41,893 nt of DNA, taken from the NCBI GenBank assembly GCA_028680705.1, contig JAQUJY010000017.1:1-41893 (forward strand), in the 5' to 3' direction. The position numbers and the translations under genes are program-made. The number at the start of each line of letters is the position of its first letter. The stretch's first letter is position 1. Source of the stretch: Bacteroidales bacterium (GTDB lineage: Bacteria > Bacteroidota > Bacteroidia > Bacteroidales > Tenuifilaceae). Of this stretch, positions 25,407 to 35,653 are shown piece by piece. The notes below the pieces were generated by a model. It saw only the letters and a list, made by a program, of their open reading frames with translations. It ran no database searches and was not told where the DNA came from.

Positions 25407-28400
25407 ATGAAAAAAGTCATAACATATACCTTAAAAATACTTGGATGGATAATCCTTGGTATAGTGACTTTATTGCTACTGGTAGCCCTGTTAATACAAA
25501 CCTCCTTTGTAAAGAAAAAAATTGCATCTTTTGCCGAAAAGCAAGCCAACACGTTTATAAATGGCAAACTGACTTTAGGTGACATTAATGGAAATTTCTT
25601 CACAGGCATAAGCCTTAAAAACATACTGATCACACATGAAGGAGATACTATTGGTTATTTTGAAGAAATTAGCGCAACCTATAATTTATTGCCACTAATT
25701 GGCGGAAAACTTGATGTGCGCAATGTCCTATTGAGCCACCCTCGTATCTTCCTAAAGCAAATTAATGATTCCACTTGGAATGTTCAGCAGCTAATTAAAC
25801 CGTCAGCTAGCACAACGCCATCCGACACAACCACGAGCAATTTTGCCATTAATCTTGCCAAATTTCATCTTGCTAATGGAACTATTTACATCAACTCACC
25901 AGACACGCTCATTCCCCGTGAAATTGACCAACTTAAAATAATACTTTCCGGATCATATAGTGCTGATGCTCAGTCTTTGAAAATGGATGAGTTTTCATTC
26001 AATACCCAGCAGCCGGCCATTTCACTCGAAAAAATAGTGTTCAACCTCAAGCGCGACAAGGAATCCATCGTATTAAAAGATTTTGTACTCAAAACAACCA
26101 AAAACCAATTACAAGGCGAGGCTGATTATGCAGAAGCGCCCAACCGTAAAGGCAATGCCAACTTTAAAAGTACACCGATAAGATTGAGCGAGTTTGAATT
26201 TGTGCTGCCCGACTTTCAACTTCCAGCAACGCCAATATTCACACTCGAATCAAGTTTACACAACGAAGGGGTTAAGGCTATAATTCAGGTTGAAGACAAA
26301 GGCCAAAAAATATACTTCAATTTAGTTTCTGAAAATCTATATGCTTTTATCTTCAATCCCGAGAATACAGAATTAGAATATTCAATTGACGCAACCCTTG
26401 ACAAAATAGATCTAGCCTACTGGCTGAATAACCCTGAGTTAAAATATTTAATAAACGGTAAACTTAAAGTTAATGGACATGGAATCGATCTGGCGACTGC
26501 AAAAATAAATTTGACCGGTGATTTTCAGGATCTGATGGTACAAGAGCGGCCTGTTGACAAACTAAAAATGGACTTTAATCTTGACCACGGAAACCTCTCG
26601 GGTTTTGCGCATGGGAAGGGTGATTTCGGGGAGTTTGAACTGCTACCTGAAATTCAGCAGATACAAGTCAATCCAACCTATCAGATAAAACTCACCACAC
26701 AAAGGTTAAATATAGCTGCCATCACAGGAAACGACAGTCTGCAATCGTCCATCAATATGGTGGCAAATATCCAAGGTAGCAGTTTCGACCCTAAAAAACT
26801 GGCATTAACGGCCAACCTAATGGTAAAAAGTTCTACAATTGCACAAATAGAGCTAGATACCCTATTTGCAGACGCAAAATACAGCAAGCAGAACATTACC
26901 ATAGACTCACTACTGTTACTTACAGAATCTGTTGTCTTAAATGCTCATGGTAACTATAGTATGAAAGGTCGTTCGGCTATGGATGTGAAAGCACAGTTCA
27001 GCGGATTGGAAGAATTCAAGGCCTTTATCCCAATAGATTCACTTGAAACCAGCGGGATTATACTTGCATCCATACGTGGCACTCTTGATTCCCTGAGCTT
27101 ACAAACAAACTTACATCTTGCACAAACCACCTATCCCGGTTATAAAGTGGGTAGTATAAATGTGGATGCCCAAGCTCTTATTATTGGCGCAGATACCACT
27201 GCCCATATAAACATGCAGGCATTGAACCTACGCAGTAATGCCATAAATCTAGACTCCATTGTTATGAATGTGGATGCCAGCATGGACTCAATATTTGTAG
27301 ATGCCCGAATTAATAACCCTGAGCTAAGCACCAGCACCAAAGCAGGAATTGTTCCGGGAGAGGTTCTGAGCATTACCCTGGCCGACCTAATTCTTGATTA
27401 TAAGAATCAGCATTGGGCATTGCAATCGCCTCCGGCAAGCATTAAAATTGCACCCGAGAGTTACACCGTCAATAATTTTATTTATGCAACAAGTTCAGCC
27501 GATAGCGTACAAATCATAAAGGCAGATGGTACCATTCGACGTAATGGAGTAGAAGATTTTACGCTCGAAGTGTCAAAGATTGATCTCGCAAAGTTAGCCG
27601 AAATGAGCGGCAAGGATATGGATGCCTCCGGTTTATTCAATTTAAAAATATCCCTATCGGGCGATGCCAGCAACCCAAAAATAGCTGGAGAATTTGGGAT
27701 TGATAATGCTGTAATGAGCAACTATAAATTCACTCAATTTGATGGTACATTTAATTTTGATGACGATAAGCTAAAAGTTGATGCCCTAGTTATTCCACAG
27801 GATAGCGGTAAAATAGAATTATCTGGTACTATGCCATTGAAATTACAAATGGACAGCCTGAATATAAAGTTTAACGCATCTGATCCTCTAGAAGGCCTTA
27901 TAAAAATTAAGCAATTCCCATTGGCCATTCTCCAAACATTAAATATTACAGAGAATATTACGGGTTATGCAGAAGCCGAAATTAAGGTGGGAGGCACCAT
28001 TGAAGCGCCAAAACCCGACGGATATTTCAGGTTAATAGATGCTGCTGTTAAAGTTCCTGATTATGGTGTTGACTACCAAAAAATAGCACTAAATATTAAT
28101 TTCTCACCAGAGAAAATCACAATCGACACCTTTAACATAAAATCAGCGGATGGTACCATGGAGGCAATAGGCGAAGTTAACTTCAATTCCGATTTTTATA
28201 AAGGTGATATTAGCGACTCTAAAATCAACATTACATTTAATAAGTTTAACCCCGTAAATCATAAGCAATTTAACATGCAATTATCGGGAGATGCAAGTCT
28301 TCAAGGCAAAACCGGAGATGTGGTATTTGAGAGCGACCTTGCAATTCCTCAATCTAAATTCAATTTGCCAGCTATCCTGAGACTTTTTGGTAAATTAAAT

Positions 28401-29285
28401 ACCCCAGAAATGCCTACTCCACTCCTAGTAAGAGAAATGACAGAGCATGATCACTCAGGCGACTCCCTTCGAATAAAAAAAACTGTCCAAACCAAAGTGG
28501 ATACTTCTACTGGACCTGGTTATTTCGACCGTTTAAGGGGGAAAGCAAAGATTACCATCCCTAAAAATACCTGGATAAAAAGTAAAGATATGCGTATTGA
28601 GCTCTCGGGTGATCTGGAGTTAATTAAAAACAATGATTTCTTCGAGATATTTGGCACCGTAGACGTGGTGCGCGGACAATATGATTTAATGGGCAAAACT
28701 TTCATTATTGATAAAGGGAACATTGCTTTCCAGGGGGGAGAGAAAATAATGCCCCAACTGGATATTGATGCCTCTTACACATTCCGGAATGCGCAACGTG
28801 AAGAGCAAAAACTTTCGGTAAATATTACTGGCGAGGCGGAAGAGCCTCATATAAACTTCACCCTCTCCGGAAATGCCATCAACGAAGGAGATGCCATTTC
28901 ATATATACTTTTCGGAAAAAGCCTGGATGAACTCAGCCTAGCCCAACAGGATAATATGCAAAGCAGTGGTAGTCTGGCTGGAAATGCTGCAGCTTCATTA
29001 ATTTCAGCACAGTTAACAAAATTTATCGGCAATAAGCTAAATATCGATTACATAGAAATAAACACCAGCGGCACCTTTGACAATGCCACCATGGAAGTTG
29101 GTAAATATATAACCAACAATCTGTTTGTCAGCTATGAACAGCGCATTGGCCAATCAAATGAAGATGATCTAACAAACTATGAGATTAAGCTCGAATATGA
29201 GGTGTTCCGCTTTCTCTTCTTACAACTTAATAACTCCAACCGCGACAGGGGTTTTGATGTAATTTTTAAAATAGAAGCAGAGTAA
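25407..29285 (+). CDS. tamB: TamB/DUF490 family translocation and assembly protein
   Basis: 1292 residues, near the usual TamB length. An N-terminal transmembrane helix (about 9-31) anchors it in the inner membrane. A long AsmA-like beta-rich body spans the periplasm with repeated strands (for example LDVRNVLLSHPRIFLKQI). The C-terminal DUF490 domain is recognisable (GDLELIKNNDFFEIFGTVDV, GEAEEPHINFTLSG, DAISYILFGKSLDELS, NLFVSYEQRIG). TamB-type proteins form a hydrophobic groove for lipid transport to the outer membrane and partner with TamA. The gene shares an operon with the tamA-like gene (25-bp gap). Confidence 0.92.
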   Translation: MKKVITYTLKILGWIILGIVTLLLLVALLIQTSFVKKKIASFAEKQANTFINGKLTLGDINGNFFTGISLKNILITHEGDTIGYFEEISATYNLLPLIGGKLDVRNVLLSHPRIFLKQINDSTWNVQQLIKPSASTTPSDTTTSNFAINLAKFHLANGTIYINSPDTLIPREIDQLKIILSGSYSADAQSLKMDEFSFNTQQPAISLEKIVFNLKRDKESIVLKDFVLKTTKNQLQGEADYAEAPNRKGNANFKSTPIRLSEFEFVLPDFQLPATPIFTLESSLHNEGVKAIIQVEDKGQKIYFNLVSENLYAFIFNPENTELEYSIDATLDKIDLAYWLNNPELKYLINGKLKVNGHGIDLATAKINLTGDFQDLMVQERPVDKLKMDFNLDHGNLSGFAHGKGDFGEFELLPEIQQIQVNPTYQIKLTTQRLNIAAITGNDSLQSSINMVANIQGSSFDPKKLALTANLMVKSSTIAQIELDTLFADAKYSKQNITIDSLLLLTESVVLNAHGNYSMKGRSAMDVKAQFSGLEEFKAFIPIDSLETSGIILASIRGTLDSLSLQTNLHLAQTTYPGYKVGSINVDAQALIIGADTTAHINMQALNLRSNAINLDSIVMNVDASMDSIFVDARINNPELSTSTKAGIVPGEVLSITLADLILDYKNQHWALQSPPASIKIAPESYTVNNFIYATSSADSVQIIKADGTIRRNGVEDFTLEVSKIDLAKLAEMSGKDMDASGLFNLKISLSGDASNPKIAGEFGIDNAVMSNYKFTQFDGTFNFDDDKLKVDALVIPQDSGKIELSGTMPLKLQMDSLNIKFNASDPLEGLIKIKQFPLAILQTLNITENITGYAEAEIKVGGTIEAPKPDGYFRLIDAAVKVPDYGVDYQKIALNINFSPEKITIDTFNIKSADGTMEAIGEVNFNSDFYKGDISDSKINITFNKFNPVNHKQFNMQLSGDASLQGKTGDVVFESDLAIPQSKFNLPAILRLFGKLNTPEMPTPLLVREMTEHDHSGDSLRIKKTVQTKVDTSTGPGYFDRLRGKAKITIPKNTWIKSKDMRIELSGDLELIKNNDFFEIFGTVDVVRGQYDLMGKTFIIDKGNIAFQGGEKIMPQLDIDASYTFRNAQREEQKLSVNITGEAEEPHINFTLSGNAINEGDAISYILFGKSLDELSLAQQDNMQSSGSLAGNAAASLISAQLTKFIGNKLNIDYIEINTSGTFDNATMEVGKYITNNLFVSYEQRIGQSNEDDLTNYEIKLEYEVFRFLFLQLNNSNRDRGFDVIFKIEAE

Positions 29286-29325
29286 ACGCACATGCTAATA
29301 GCTGAAATGATTTACGTTCAATGAT

Positions 29326-29434
29326 ACATTTTACCCAACTATTGGATTTTGGCTCAATCAAATAAATATCTTCCCTTAACCCAGTTTCAGCTATCAGGAA
29401 TAACCTCCAGTTAATAAAAATTACGATTCAGTAA
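29326..29434 (+). pseudogene. Decayed copy of the copA 3' end
   Basis: Two frames together reproduce the CopA C-terminus. From 29329 the DNA translates FYPTIGFWLN against LYPIIGFQFN (CopA about 702-711); after a short deletion and frame change, from 29372 it translates SLNPVSAIRNNLQLIKITIQ and a stop TAA (29432-29434), against CopA ALSSVSVVTNSLRLRRITIQ and its stop (23033-23035). The last 41 bp before and beyond the stop match copA at about 30 of 41 bases. Similarity continues past the stop (TTAAATTAATT against TCAAACTAATT, then an AATTTGATG shared by both). It is not a functional gene. It could be the tail displaced by insertion of the tamAB block, or the last piece of a second copA. Confidence 0.8.
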
Positions 29435-29481
29435 TTCAAACTAATTCTAGCAAGCATTAATTTAAATTGCAAATAAAAAGT

Positions 29482-29489
29482 TAAATTTG
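29482..29489 (+). promoter_or_regulatory. Candidate -7 element for the M28 peptidase gene
   Basis: TAAATTTG matches TAnnTTTG, giving transcription from about 29496, near 28 nt before the ATG at 29524. The same TAATTTGATG wording, without the full -7 match, follows the intact copA. Confidence 0.4.
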
Positions 29490-29523
29490 ATGTAAATAAT
29501 TGTTGTACTAAGTTTTGCTATCC

Positions 29524-31776
29524 ATGAAAAAAATAACCTTATTACTAATTACTCTTTTTATATCCATCTCGGTATTTTCACAGAGTTTAGTTTTAGTTCA
29601 GCACAGCCACGAACAAAGCAAGAGTAATCTTTTTATAAATCCTGATATTAAAGTGCACCACTATAGCAATGAATTTTCCATTGCTACGTGTTTTGCTACC
29701 CCAAAAAGCGGTATGATAATACTAGACGACTCACCTTGGGAAAAAGATATCAACTACTATATTGTTTACATCGATAAAGGGGTTGATAAAAGTTCCTATC
29801 TCTCTACAATAAGCAGAATGAGCACTTTACTTTATGAAGATTCTAATTTCCTTATCGTTAAAACTAACGAATCCATTCACGGACAACTCCCCCCAGCCAA
29901 AAACGATGGAATGGTCCGAATCCATAATAATGAGGCAAAACTACCATCCTATTCCATAACCCTAAATAAAGGAAATTCAAATCCAGAGCCATACATCGAA
30001 AACCTTTTGGCACAGGTTTCTGGTGAAAATATAACCTCAACAGTTCAACACCTACAAGACTATGGCACTCGAGATGCATATACTTCGCAAAGCGTTGTGG
30101 CACAGGAATGGATAAGCCAAGAATTTACCAACTTAGGCCTTGAGGTAGAGGCTATGGACTTTACAATGCCTAACGGTCCGGCAAGCGACAATGTAATAGC
30201 TACGCTAATCGGGACAAAGCACCCCGATGAATACGTTGTAATAGGTGGCCATTACGATTCGATAAACCGATCCGACGAAAATGCACCTGGTGCCGACGAT
30301 AACGCATCGGGGACTGCAGCTGTACTGGAAATTGCCCGAATTTTAAGTGCAGAGGAGTTGGACAGGAGCGTGATTTTCTGCGCATTCTCTGGTGAAGAGT
30401 ATGGTCTGTACGGAAGCGCTGCATTTGCCCAACGATGTGCAAGCGAGGGAATGAATATCCATGGATACTTTAATTTAGATATGATTGGCTACCTTGAAGA
30501 AGGAAACACATTGAAAACCACACTAATTTATCCGCAATCGGCTCAGGATCTGGCCGATTTCTACACATCTACATGCGCAACCTATCTCCCTGCCTTTGTG
30601 GTTGAACCCGGCACACTTATCGGAGGTGATAGCGACCACACATCGTTCAACAACAATGGTTTTATGGGGATATACCCATTCGAAAACATCGATGCATACA
30701 GCCCATACATCCACACAGCAAACGATATTATTGGCCCAAGTTACAATAACCAGGACCAAGCGGTTGTTTTCACCAAGGCCTCACTTGCAGCAACTGTTGC
30801 TCTGGCAAACAGAATTTTACCCCCGCAAAACCTTGTTGCAATTCCACAAAATGAATCTGTGTTGATAAGTTGGGACAAAATGGCTGCCATAGATAATTAC
30901 AATGTTTATCGTGATGATGTTATCATGGCTTCCCCGGAACAAAATGCCTATACAGATAGTGACGTTAGTAACGGAACAGAATACGCTTATTACGTAACAG
31001 CAATTTACAGTGATACCCAAGAGGAGTCTGAGCAATCAAACATTGCTAAAGCCACTCCCGCCCCACCAATAGAAATGCCCTATTTTATTGATTTTGAAGA
31101 AGGTATAGACTCTTGGAATACAGAAGAAGGCTGGGGTATCTCAGCTCAAGAATACTACTCTGGGAGTCATTCATTTTCTGAAAGTCCCAACGGACAATAC
31201 TCAAACAATCTAAAAAGTGCAGCAACACTAGGCTACTTTAACCTCGAAGAATATACCTCGGCCAGCTTATCATTTTACAATAAATACGAAATAGAATCGG
31301 GTTGGGATTTCATGTGGCTTGAAGTATCAACCAACGGAAAAACCTGGACCCAACTCGACAAGTTCACTGGGAGTCAAACCTCATGGCAACAAAAAACATA
31401 TAACCTGTCTAATTACCTTAACAAACCATACGTTGTTGTCCGATTCCGCTTTGAAAGCGATAACTATGTCACAAAGCAAGGAATGTACATTGATGACTTT
31501 GAAGTTTTTGGAGAAAAATCTACTTCAAACATTACCCACAATGGATTACCTAAACTTAAAGTTTACCCCAATCCTGCATCGCACACCGTAAACGTGGAGG
31601 TTGAAAATAACAGAAGTATGACCATTAAAGTTTTCGATATGCTTGGCCAGTTAACGCATAAAAAGGAGGCAACAGGAAAGACTAACTTCGATACAAGCAA
31701 TTGGCATAAAGGAATGTACATTATCGAAGTCTGTACTGCAACAAAAACTTATACCGAAAAGTTAATTGTAAACTAA
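29524..31776 (+). CDS. T9SS-secreted M28 family zinc metallopeptidase
   Basis: 750 residues from the ATG at 29524 (a TTG three codons upstream is also in frame but adds nothing to the signal peptide MKKITLLLITLFISISVFSQ). A propeptide of about 21-160 precedes the M28 domain: zinc ligands H243 (GGHYDS), bridging D258 (GADDNASG), E292 (FSGEEYG, with E291 as general base), D319 (NLDMIGY) and H372 (SDHTSF). A fibronectin-III-like segment (about 435-515), a jelly-roll-like domain (about 520-665) and a T9SS C-terminal sorting domain (about 678-750; KVYPNPASHTVNVEV, FDMLGQL, GMYIIEV, EKLIVN) follow. It is likely an extracellular aminopeptidase. The stop codon overlaps that of the convergent idi gene. 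Confidence 0.94.
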   Translation: MKKITLLLITLFISISVFSQSLVLVQHSHEQSKSNLFINPDIKVHHYSNEFSIATCFATPKSGMIILDDSPWEKDINYYIVYIDKGVDKSSYLSTISRMSTLLYEDSNFLIVKTNESIHGQLPPAKNDGMVRIHNNEAKLPSYSITLNKGNSNPEPYIENLLAQVSGENITSTVQHLQDYGTRDAYTSQSVVAQEWISQEFTNLGLEVEAMDFTMPNGPASDNVIATLIGTKHPDEYVVIGGHYDSINRSDENAPGADDNASGTAAVLEIARILSAEELDRSVIFCAFSGEEYGLYGSAAFAQRCASEGMNIHGYFNLDMIGYLEEGNTLKTTLIYPQSAQDLADFYTSTCATYLPAFVVEPGTLIGGDSDHTSFNNNGFMGIYPFENIDAYSPYIHTANDIIGPSYNNQDQAVVFTKASLAATVALANRILPPQNLVAIPQNESVLISWDKMAAIDNYNVYRDDVIMASPEQNAYTDSDVSNGTEYAYYVTAIYSDTQEESEQSNIAKATPAPPIEMPYFIDFEEGIDSWNTEEGWGISAQEYYSGSHSFSESPNGQYSNNLKSAATLGYFNLEEYTSASLSFYNKYEIESGWDFMWLEVSTNGKTWTQLDKFTGSQTSWQQKTYNLSNYLNKPYVVVRFRFESDNYVTKQGMYIDDFEVFGEKSTSNITHNGLPKLKVYPNPASHTVNVEVENNRSMTIKVFDMLGQLTHKKEATGKTNFDTSNWHKGMYIIEVCTATKTYTEKLIVN

Positions 31777-32312
31777 AGTAAAAGTTTTTTAATAGCCTGC
31801 TTAACCTCTTGAAAATGGTTATGAACAATATGCTTTAGCCAATAGGTATATTGGTCTGGGTTTTCGGTTACGTCCCTTTCCAAATCTTCCAGCGAAACCC
31901 ATGCAAAGTCCGCTACCTCAATTGGATTAGGCGCTGGGTTATCGTTATATAAACCAACGTAAATGTGATCGATCTCATTCTCAATTAGCCCATTATCAAA
32001 TTCAATGGTATAACGAAAACTGGTAACAAACAGCAGGTCAGTATCAAACCCCATCTCCTCAACAAGCCGCTGGTGTACAGCCTGTTCCATCTCCATCTCT
32101 TTTGGCAAATGGCTGCAACAAGTATTTGTCCACAGCCCAGGTGAATGGTATTTGTCCAGTGCCCTACGATGAATCATTAGTTCACCATTATCATTTACAA
32201 CAAATATAGAAAAAGCTCTATGCAGCGTACCATTACGATGAACAACATGCTTTTCATCAAATCCAACTATCTCATCATTTCTATCCACGAGGGTTATGAG
32301 GCTCTTCTCCAT
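31773..32312 (-). CDS. idi: Isopentenyl-diphosphate delta-isomerase, type I
   Basis: 179 residues, Nudix fold. It interconverts IPP and DMAPP in isoprenoid synthesis, using Mg2+ or Mn2+ and no flavin. Key sites: catalytic Cys C66 in LWTNTCCSHLP at 60-70, the second catalytic residue E113 in ENEIDH, Nudix-like RLVEEMGF at 82-89, and the N-terminal HRAFSIFVVN. The type I enzyme is usual for many Bacteroidota. Its stop codon (TTA on the plus strand at 31773-31775) overlaps the stop codon of the convergent M28 gene (31774-31776). Confidence 0.95.
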   Translation of the reverse strand: MEKSLITLVDRNDEIVGFDEKHVVHRNGTLHRAFSIFVVNDNGELMIHRRALDKYHSPGLWTNTCCSHLPKEMEMEQAVHQRLVEEMGFDTDLLFVTSFRYTIEFDNGLIENEIDHIYVGLYNDNPAPNPIEVADFAWVSLEDLERDVTENPDQYTYWLKHIVHNHFQEVKQAIKKLLL

Positions 32313-32336
32313 TGTTAAAGTGTATTATTATATGGA

Positions 32337-32368
32337 CAAATATATACATTAACCATTTCGTTGCACAA
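32337..32368 (-). promoter_or_regulatory. Promoter of idi
   Basis: Minus strand: TTG (32368-32366), a 21-bp spacer, then TATATTTG (32344-32337), matching the Bacteroidota -33/-7 pattern. Transcription would begin near 32330, 18 nt before the ATG. Confidence 0.6.
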
Positions 32369-32513
32369 TGGTTCACCGCTATTAACGTTATACAATCGTC
32401 ATAAATAGCATTGGCATAAACCAAGTGGCAATACGCTAGAGTTATCAACAACTTAGTGTTGAAATAATAAGTGGGATTAACGTAAGTATTAGCTCATTAA
32501 TTTGTATTTTTAC

Positions 32514-35500
32514 ATGAAATTTAAGCCATACAATATGCTTTCATCACTGGTTCGTTTTGCAACAATGTGTACACTGGTTTTTTTAACCCTAAGCCTTACC
32601 GCACAAGAAACCAAGCAACAAACTCACCCCCACAGGATTTTCGACAAGGGTGTCGAACTTTTTGAAAAAGGTAATTTTGTTTCGGCACAGAAGCATTTCC
32701 AGGAGTACGTTCAGGCTGCACAACCCAATGAGTTGCACCTTAAGGGCGAAGCCGAGTTCTATAATGCTCTTTGCGCCATAGAACTTTTTAATGGGGATGC
32801 AGAATACCTAATCCGGACGTTTATTAACAACTATCCTGATAATCAGAAAGTAAACGTTGCATTTTTTGAGCTGGCAAAACTTCGCTACCGTGAGCGCAAG
32901 TATAGCGATGCAATTTATTGGTTTAAGCAAACCAATAGAAACGGATTGAGCCTTGAGCAAAAAGCTGAACTGCTTTTCAAAATGGGATACAGCCATTTTA
33001 TGCTGAATGAGCTTGATGAAGCAAGCAGATCATTTTTTGAGATAAAGGACACAAAAAACAGATACTCATCACCGGCAACCTACTACTACTCACACATTGC
33101 CTACTCACAAAACAATTTAGCCACAGCGCTTAAAGGCTTTCAAAAACTAAGTAACGACGAAACCTTTGCTCCTCTCGTGCCCTACTACATCACCCAAGTT
33201 TATTATAAACAAAGAGAGTACAGTAAGGTGGTTGATTACGCCCCACCAATCCTCGAAGATGCAACACCAAAACGCGCACCTGAAATTGCCCGACTAATTG
33301 GCGAATCGCTATACCGGTTAAGAAGATATGATGAAGCAGTACCCTATATTGAGCAGTTTGTTGAAAAAGCAACATCACTAACCCGAGAGGACAACTACCT
33401 AGTAGGCTTTATCTACTCACGAAACGACAAAAATTCCGAAGCAGTAAAATTTCTTGAGCGTGTTACAACCGACAACGATACACTTAGCCAGAATGCCTAC
33501 TATCATCTAGCTGATTGCTACCTTAAAATCGATGATAAAGCAAAAGCTCGACAGGCTTTCTCCATGGCATCAAAGTATAACTTCGATATGGCGATTAAAG
33601 AGGATGCTCTTTTCAACTTTGCCAAGATAACATTCGAAACGCTTTACAACCCTTTCAACGAAGCCATTGAGGCTTTTCTTTCGTACATCGAACTTTTCCC
33701 TAATAGCCAGCGCATCGATGAGGCACACAGCTACCTGGTGCAAGCATATGCAAACACCAAAAACTATAGGGAAGCATTAGTCTCACTCGATAAGATAACA
33801 AACAAGGATGCTTCTATCAGGCAGGCATACCAAAGGGTTGCGTTCTTTAGAGGGATTGAACTTTTTCAGAACCTTAACTTTACCGAAGCGGCTGAAAAGT
33901 TTACACTTTCGCTAAAATACCCTGAGTACAACAAATCACTATCGGCACTTGCCCTATACTGGCGAGGAGAATCCTACTACCGTATTGAAAACTTTCAGCA
34001 AGCGGTAAACGACTATAACCAGTTTCTACTTTCATCTGGTTCATTCGACCAGTCTGAATACAAAATGGCTCACTACAACTTGGGCTATACCCATTTTAAA
34101 CTCAAAAACTACGATGATGCCATTGTATGGTTCAGAAAGTACACAACGCAAAGCGTAAACAATAATACATCATATTTAGGTGATGCCTATAATCGCATTG
34201 CTGACTCATACTATATTCTCAGAAGATACTGGGTTGCTCTCGACTACTACGAAAATGCCATTAAAACCAATACCATTGATGTTGATTACGCAATACTTCA
34301 AAGGGGTATTGCCTTTGGTTTGGTTGAAAGACCCCAGAAAAAGATTGAATCGTTGCTTAGCTTAGTTGAAAACCACCCAGAATCAGACTTTATGGACGAT
34401 GCACTATTTGAACTTGCCGAGACCTACCTTTCGATGGGTGAAGCAAATAGCGCAATTCGCTACTACACTAGAATACAAGAGGAATATCCCGGAAGTTCCT
34501 ACTTTGTAAAAGCATTGGTTCAGCTAGGCATCTCAGCATACAACAAGAACGACTCGGAAAACGCCATGGGTTACTACAAAAGAGTTGTAGAAGAGTTCCC
34601 CGGCTCATCAGAAGCCAAAAATGCTTTAATCGGTATTAGAAATATCTATGTTGATGATGGGAATGTTGATGACTACTTCACCTACGCATCAAGACTTGGA
34701 AGTTTAGGTAATGTAAGCATGGCCGAAAAAGACTCGCTTTCGTACATCGCCGCAGAACGAATTTACATGAGCGGCAACTGCCAAAAGGCTTTGCAGAACC
34801 TCTCAAAGTACATCGAAGAGTTTCCAAAGGGTAATTTTATCCTAAATGCAAGTTACTACATGGGCGATTGTTATTACAAAACCAATCAATTTAATGATGC
34901 CCTTACCGCATTTAACCAAGTGGTTCAGAAACCCAAGAACCCTTTTACCGAGCAAACGCTCATAGCAGCATCAGCAATATACATGCAGCAAAATAGGTAT
35001 GCGGAGGCTTACGAGATGTTTAGCATGCTTGAGTCACTTGCCGATTTAAGATCAAGCCTACTCGACGCCCGGGTTGGGATGATGCGATCGGCCCAAATGC
35101 TAAATAACCACCAGGAGGTGGTTGAGGCTTCGGCTAAAGTTCTTATAACCGAAAAACTCCCCAATGAAACTGAAATTGAGGCAAGGTTTAGCAAAGCAAA
35201 AGCACTAGTGGAACTCGATCGCCTTTCCGATGCATTTAATGAGTTTGCAAGGGTGTCAATCAACCTAAAAACAAAGCAGGGAGCGGAAGCAAAATATCGC
35301 ATGGCAAAAATATACTTCGATAGGGGTGAATTTGACAAAGCCGAGAAGGAGATTTTTAGTTTTGCAGAAAGTAATACACCGCACCAGTACTGGCTAGCCA
35401 GTAGTTTTATTATGCTAGCCGATGTATATATTGCAAAAGATGACTTTTTTCAAGCCAAAGCAACATTACAGAGTGTTATTGATGGGTATGGTACCCCAAA

Positions 35501-35612
35501 CGATGGTATAATCGATGATGCCTCTAGTAAACTAACCAGCTTAGTTAAGGCTGAAAAGGAAAAACAACAAGGAGCAAACGCCAACGATACCATTAACATT
35601 CAATGGAACTAA
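32514..35612 (+). CDS. Large exported tetratricopeptide repeat protein
   Basis: 1032 residues from the ATG at 32514; a TTG at 32502 also lies in frame. A signal peptide ends at LSLTAQ (about residue 31). The rest is made of many TPR-type helix pairs, for example RIFDKGVELFEKGNFVSAQK, YRERKYSDAIYWFKQ, AEFYNALCAIELFNGDAEYL, YKNALIGI-like units and AKYRMAKIYFDRGEFDKAEK. No catalytic domain is seen. A periplasmic scaffold role is likely. The stop lies 41 bp before the start of a predicted outer-membrane barrel, and the pair is probably one operon and one complex; this pairing looks familiar for Bacteroidota but I cannot name a system. Confidence 0.85.
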   Translation: MKFKPYNMLSSLVRFATMCTLVFLTLSLTAQETKQQTHPHRIFDKGVELFEKGNFVSAQKHFQEYVQAAQPNELHLKGEAEFYNALCAIELFNGDAEYLIRTFINNYPDNQKVNVAFFELAKLRYRERKYSDAIYWFKQTNRNGLSLEQKAELLFKMGYSHFMLNELDEASRSFFEIKDTKNRYSSPATYYYSHIAYSQNNLATALKGFQKLSNDETFAPLVPYYITQVYYKQREYSKVVDYAPPILEDATPKRAPEIARLIGESLYRLRRYDEAVPYIEQFVEKATSLTREDNYLVGFIYSRNDKNSEAVKFLERVTTDNDTLSQNAYYHLADCYLKIDDKAKARQAFSMASKYNFDMAIKEDALFNFAKITFETLYNPFNEAIEAFLSYIELFPNSQRIDEAHSYLVQAYANTKNYREALVSLDKITNKDASIRQAYQRVAFFRGIELFQNLNFTEAAEKFTLSLKYPEYNKSLSALALYWRGESYYRIENFQQAVNDYNQFLLSSGSFDQSEYKMAHYNLGYTHFKLKNYDDAIVWFRKYTTQSVNNNTSYLGDAYNRIADSYYILRRYWVALDYYENAIKTNTIDVDYAILQRGIAFGLVERPQKKIESLLSLVENHPESDFMDDALFELAETYLSMGEANSAIRYYTRIQEEYPGSSYFVKALVQLGISAYNKNDSENAMGYYKRVVEEFPGSSEAKNALIGIRNIYVDDGNVDDYFTYASRLGSLGNVSMAEKDSLSYIAAERIYMSGNCQKALQNLSKYIEEFPKGNFILNASYYMGDCYYKTNQFNDALTAFNQVVQKPKNPFTEQTLIAASAIYMQQNRYAEAYEMFSMLESLADLRSSLLDARVGMMRSAQMLNNHQEVVEASAKVLITEKLPNETEIEARFSKAKALVELDRLSDAFNEFARVSINLKTKQGAEAKYRMAKIYFDRGEFDKAEKEIFSFAESNTPHQYWLASSFIMLADVYIAKDDFFQAKATLQSVIDGYGTPNDGIIDDASSKLTSLVKAEKEKQQGANANDTINIQWN

Positions 35613-35653
35613 TTATAATTAATTGCTGCACACTGAAAAGTAAGTCCCTGAAT

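Noticed and set aside
29515..29523. Longer M28 peptidase start at TTG
   Set aside because: It adds only three residues before a normal signal peptide; the ATG at 29524 is the better start.
32502..32513. Longer TPR protein start at TTG
   Set aside because: The ATG four codons later gives a complete signal peptide.
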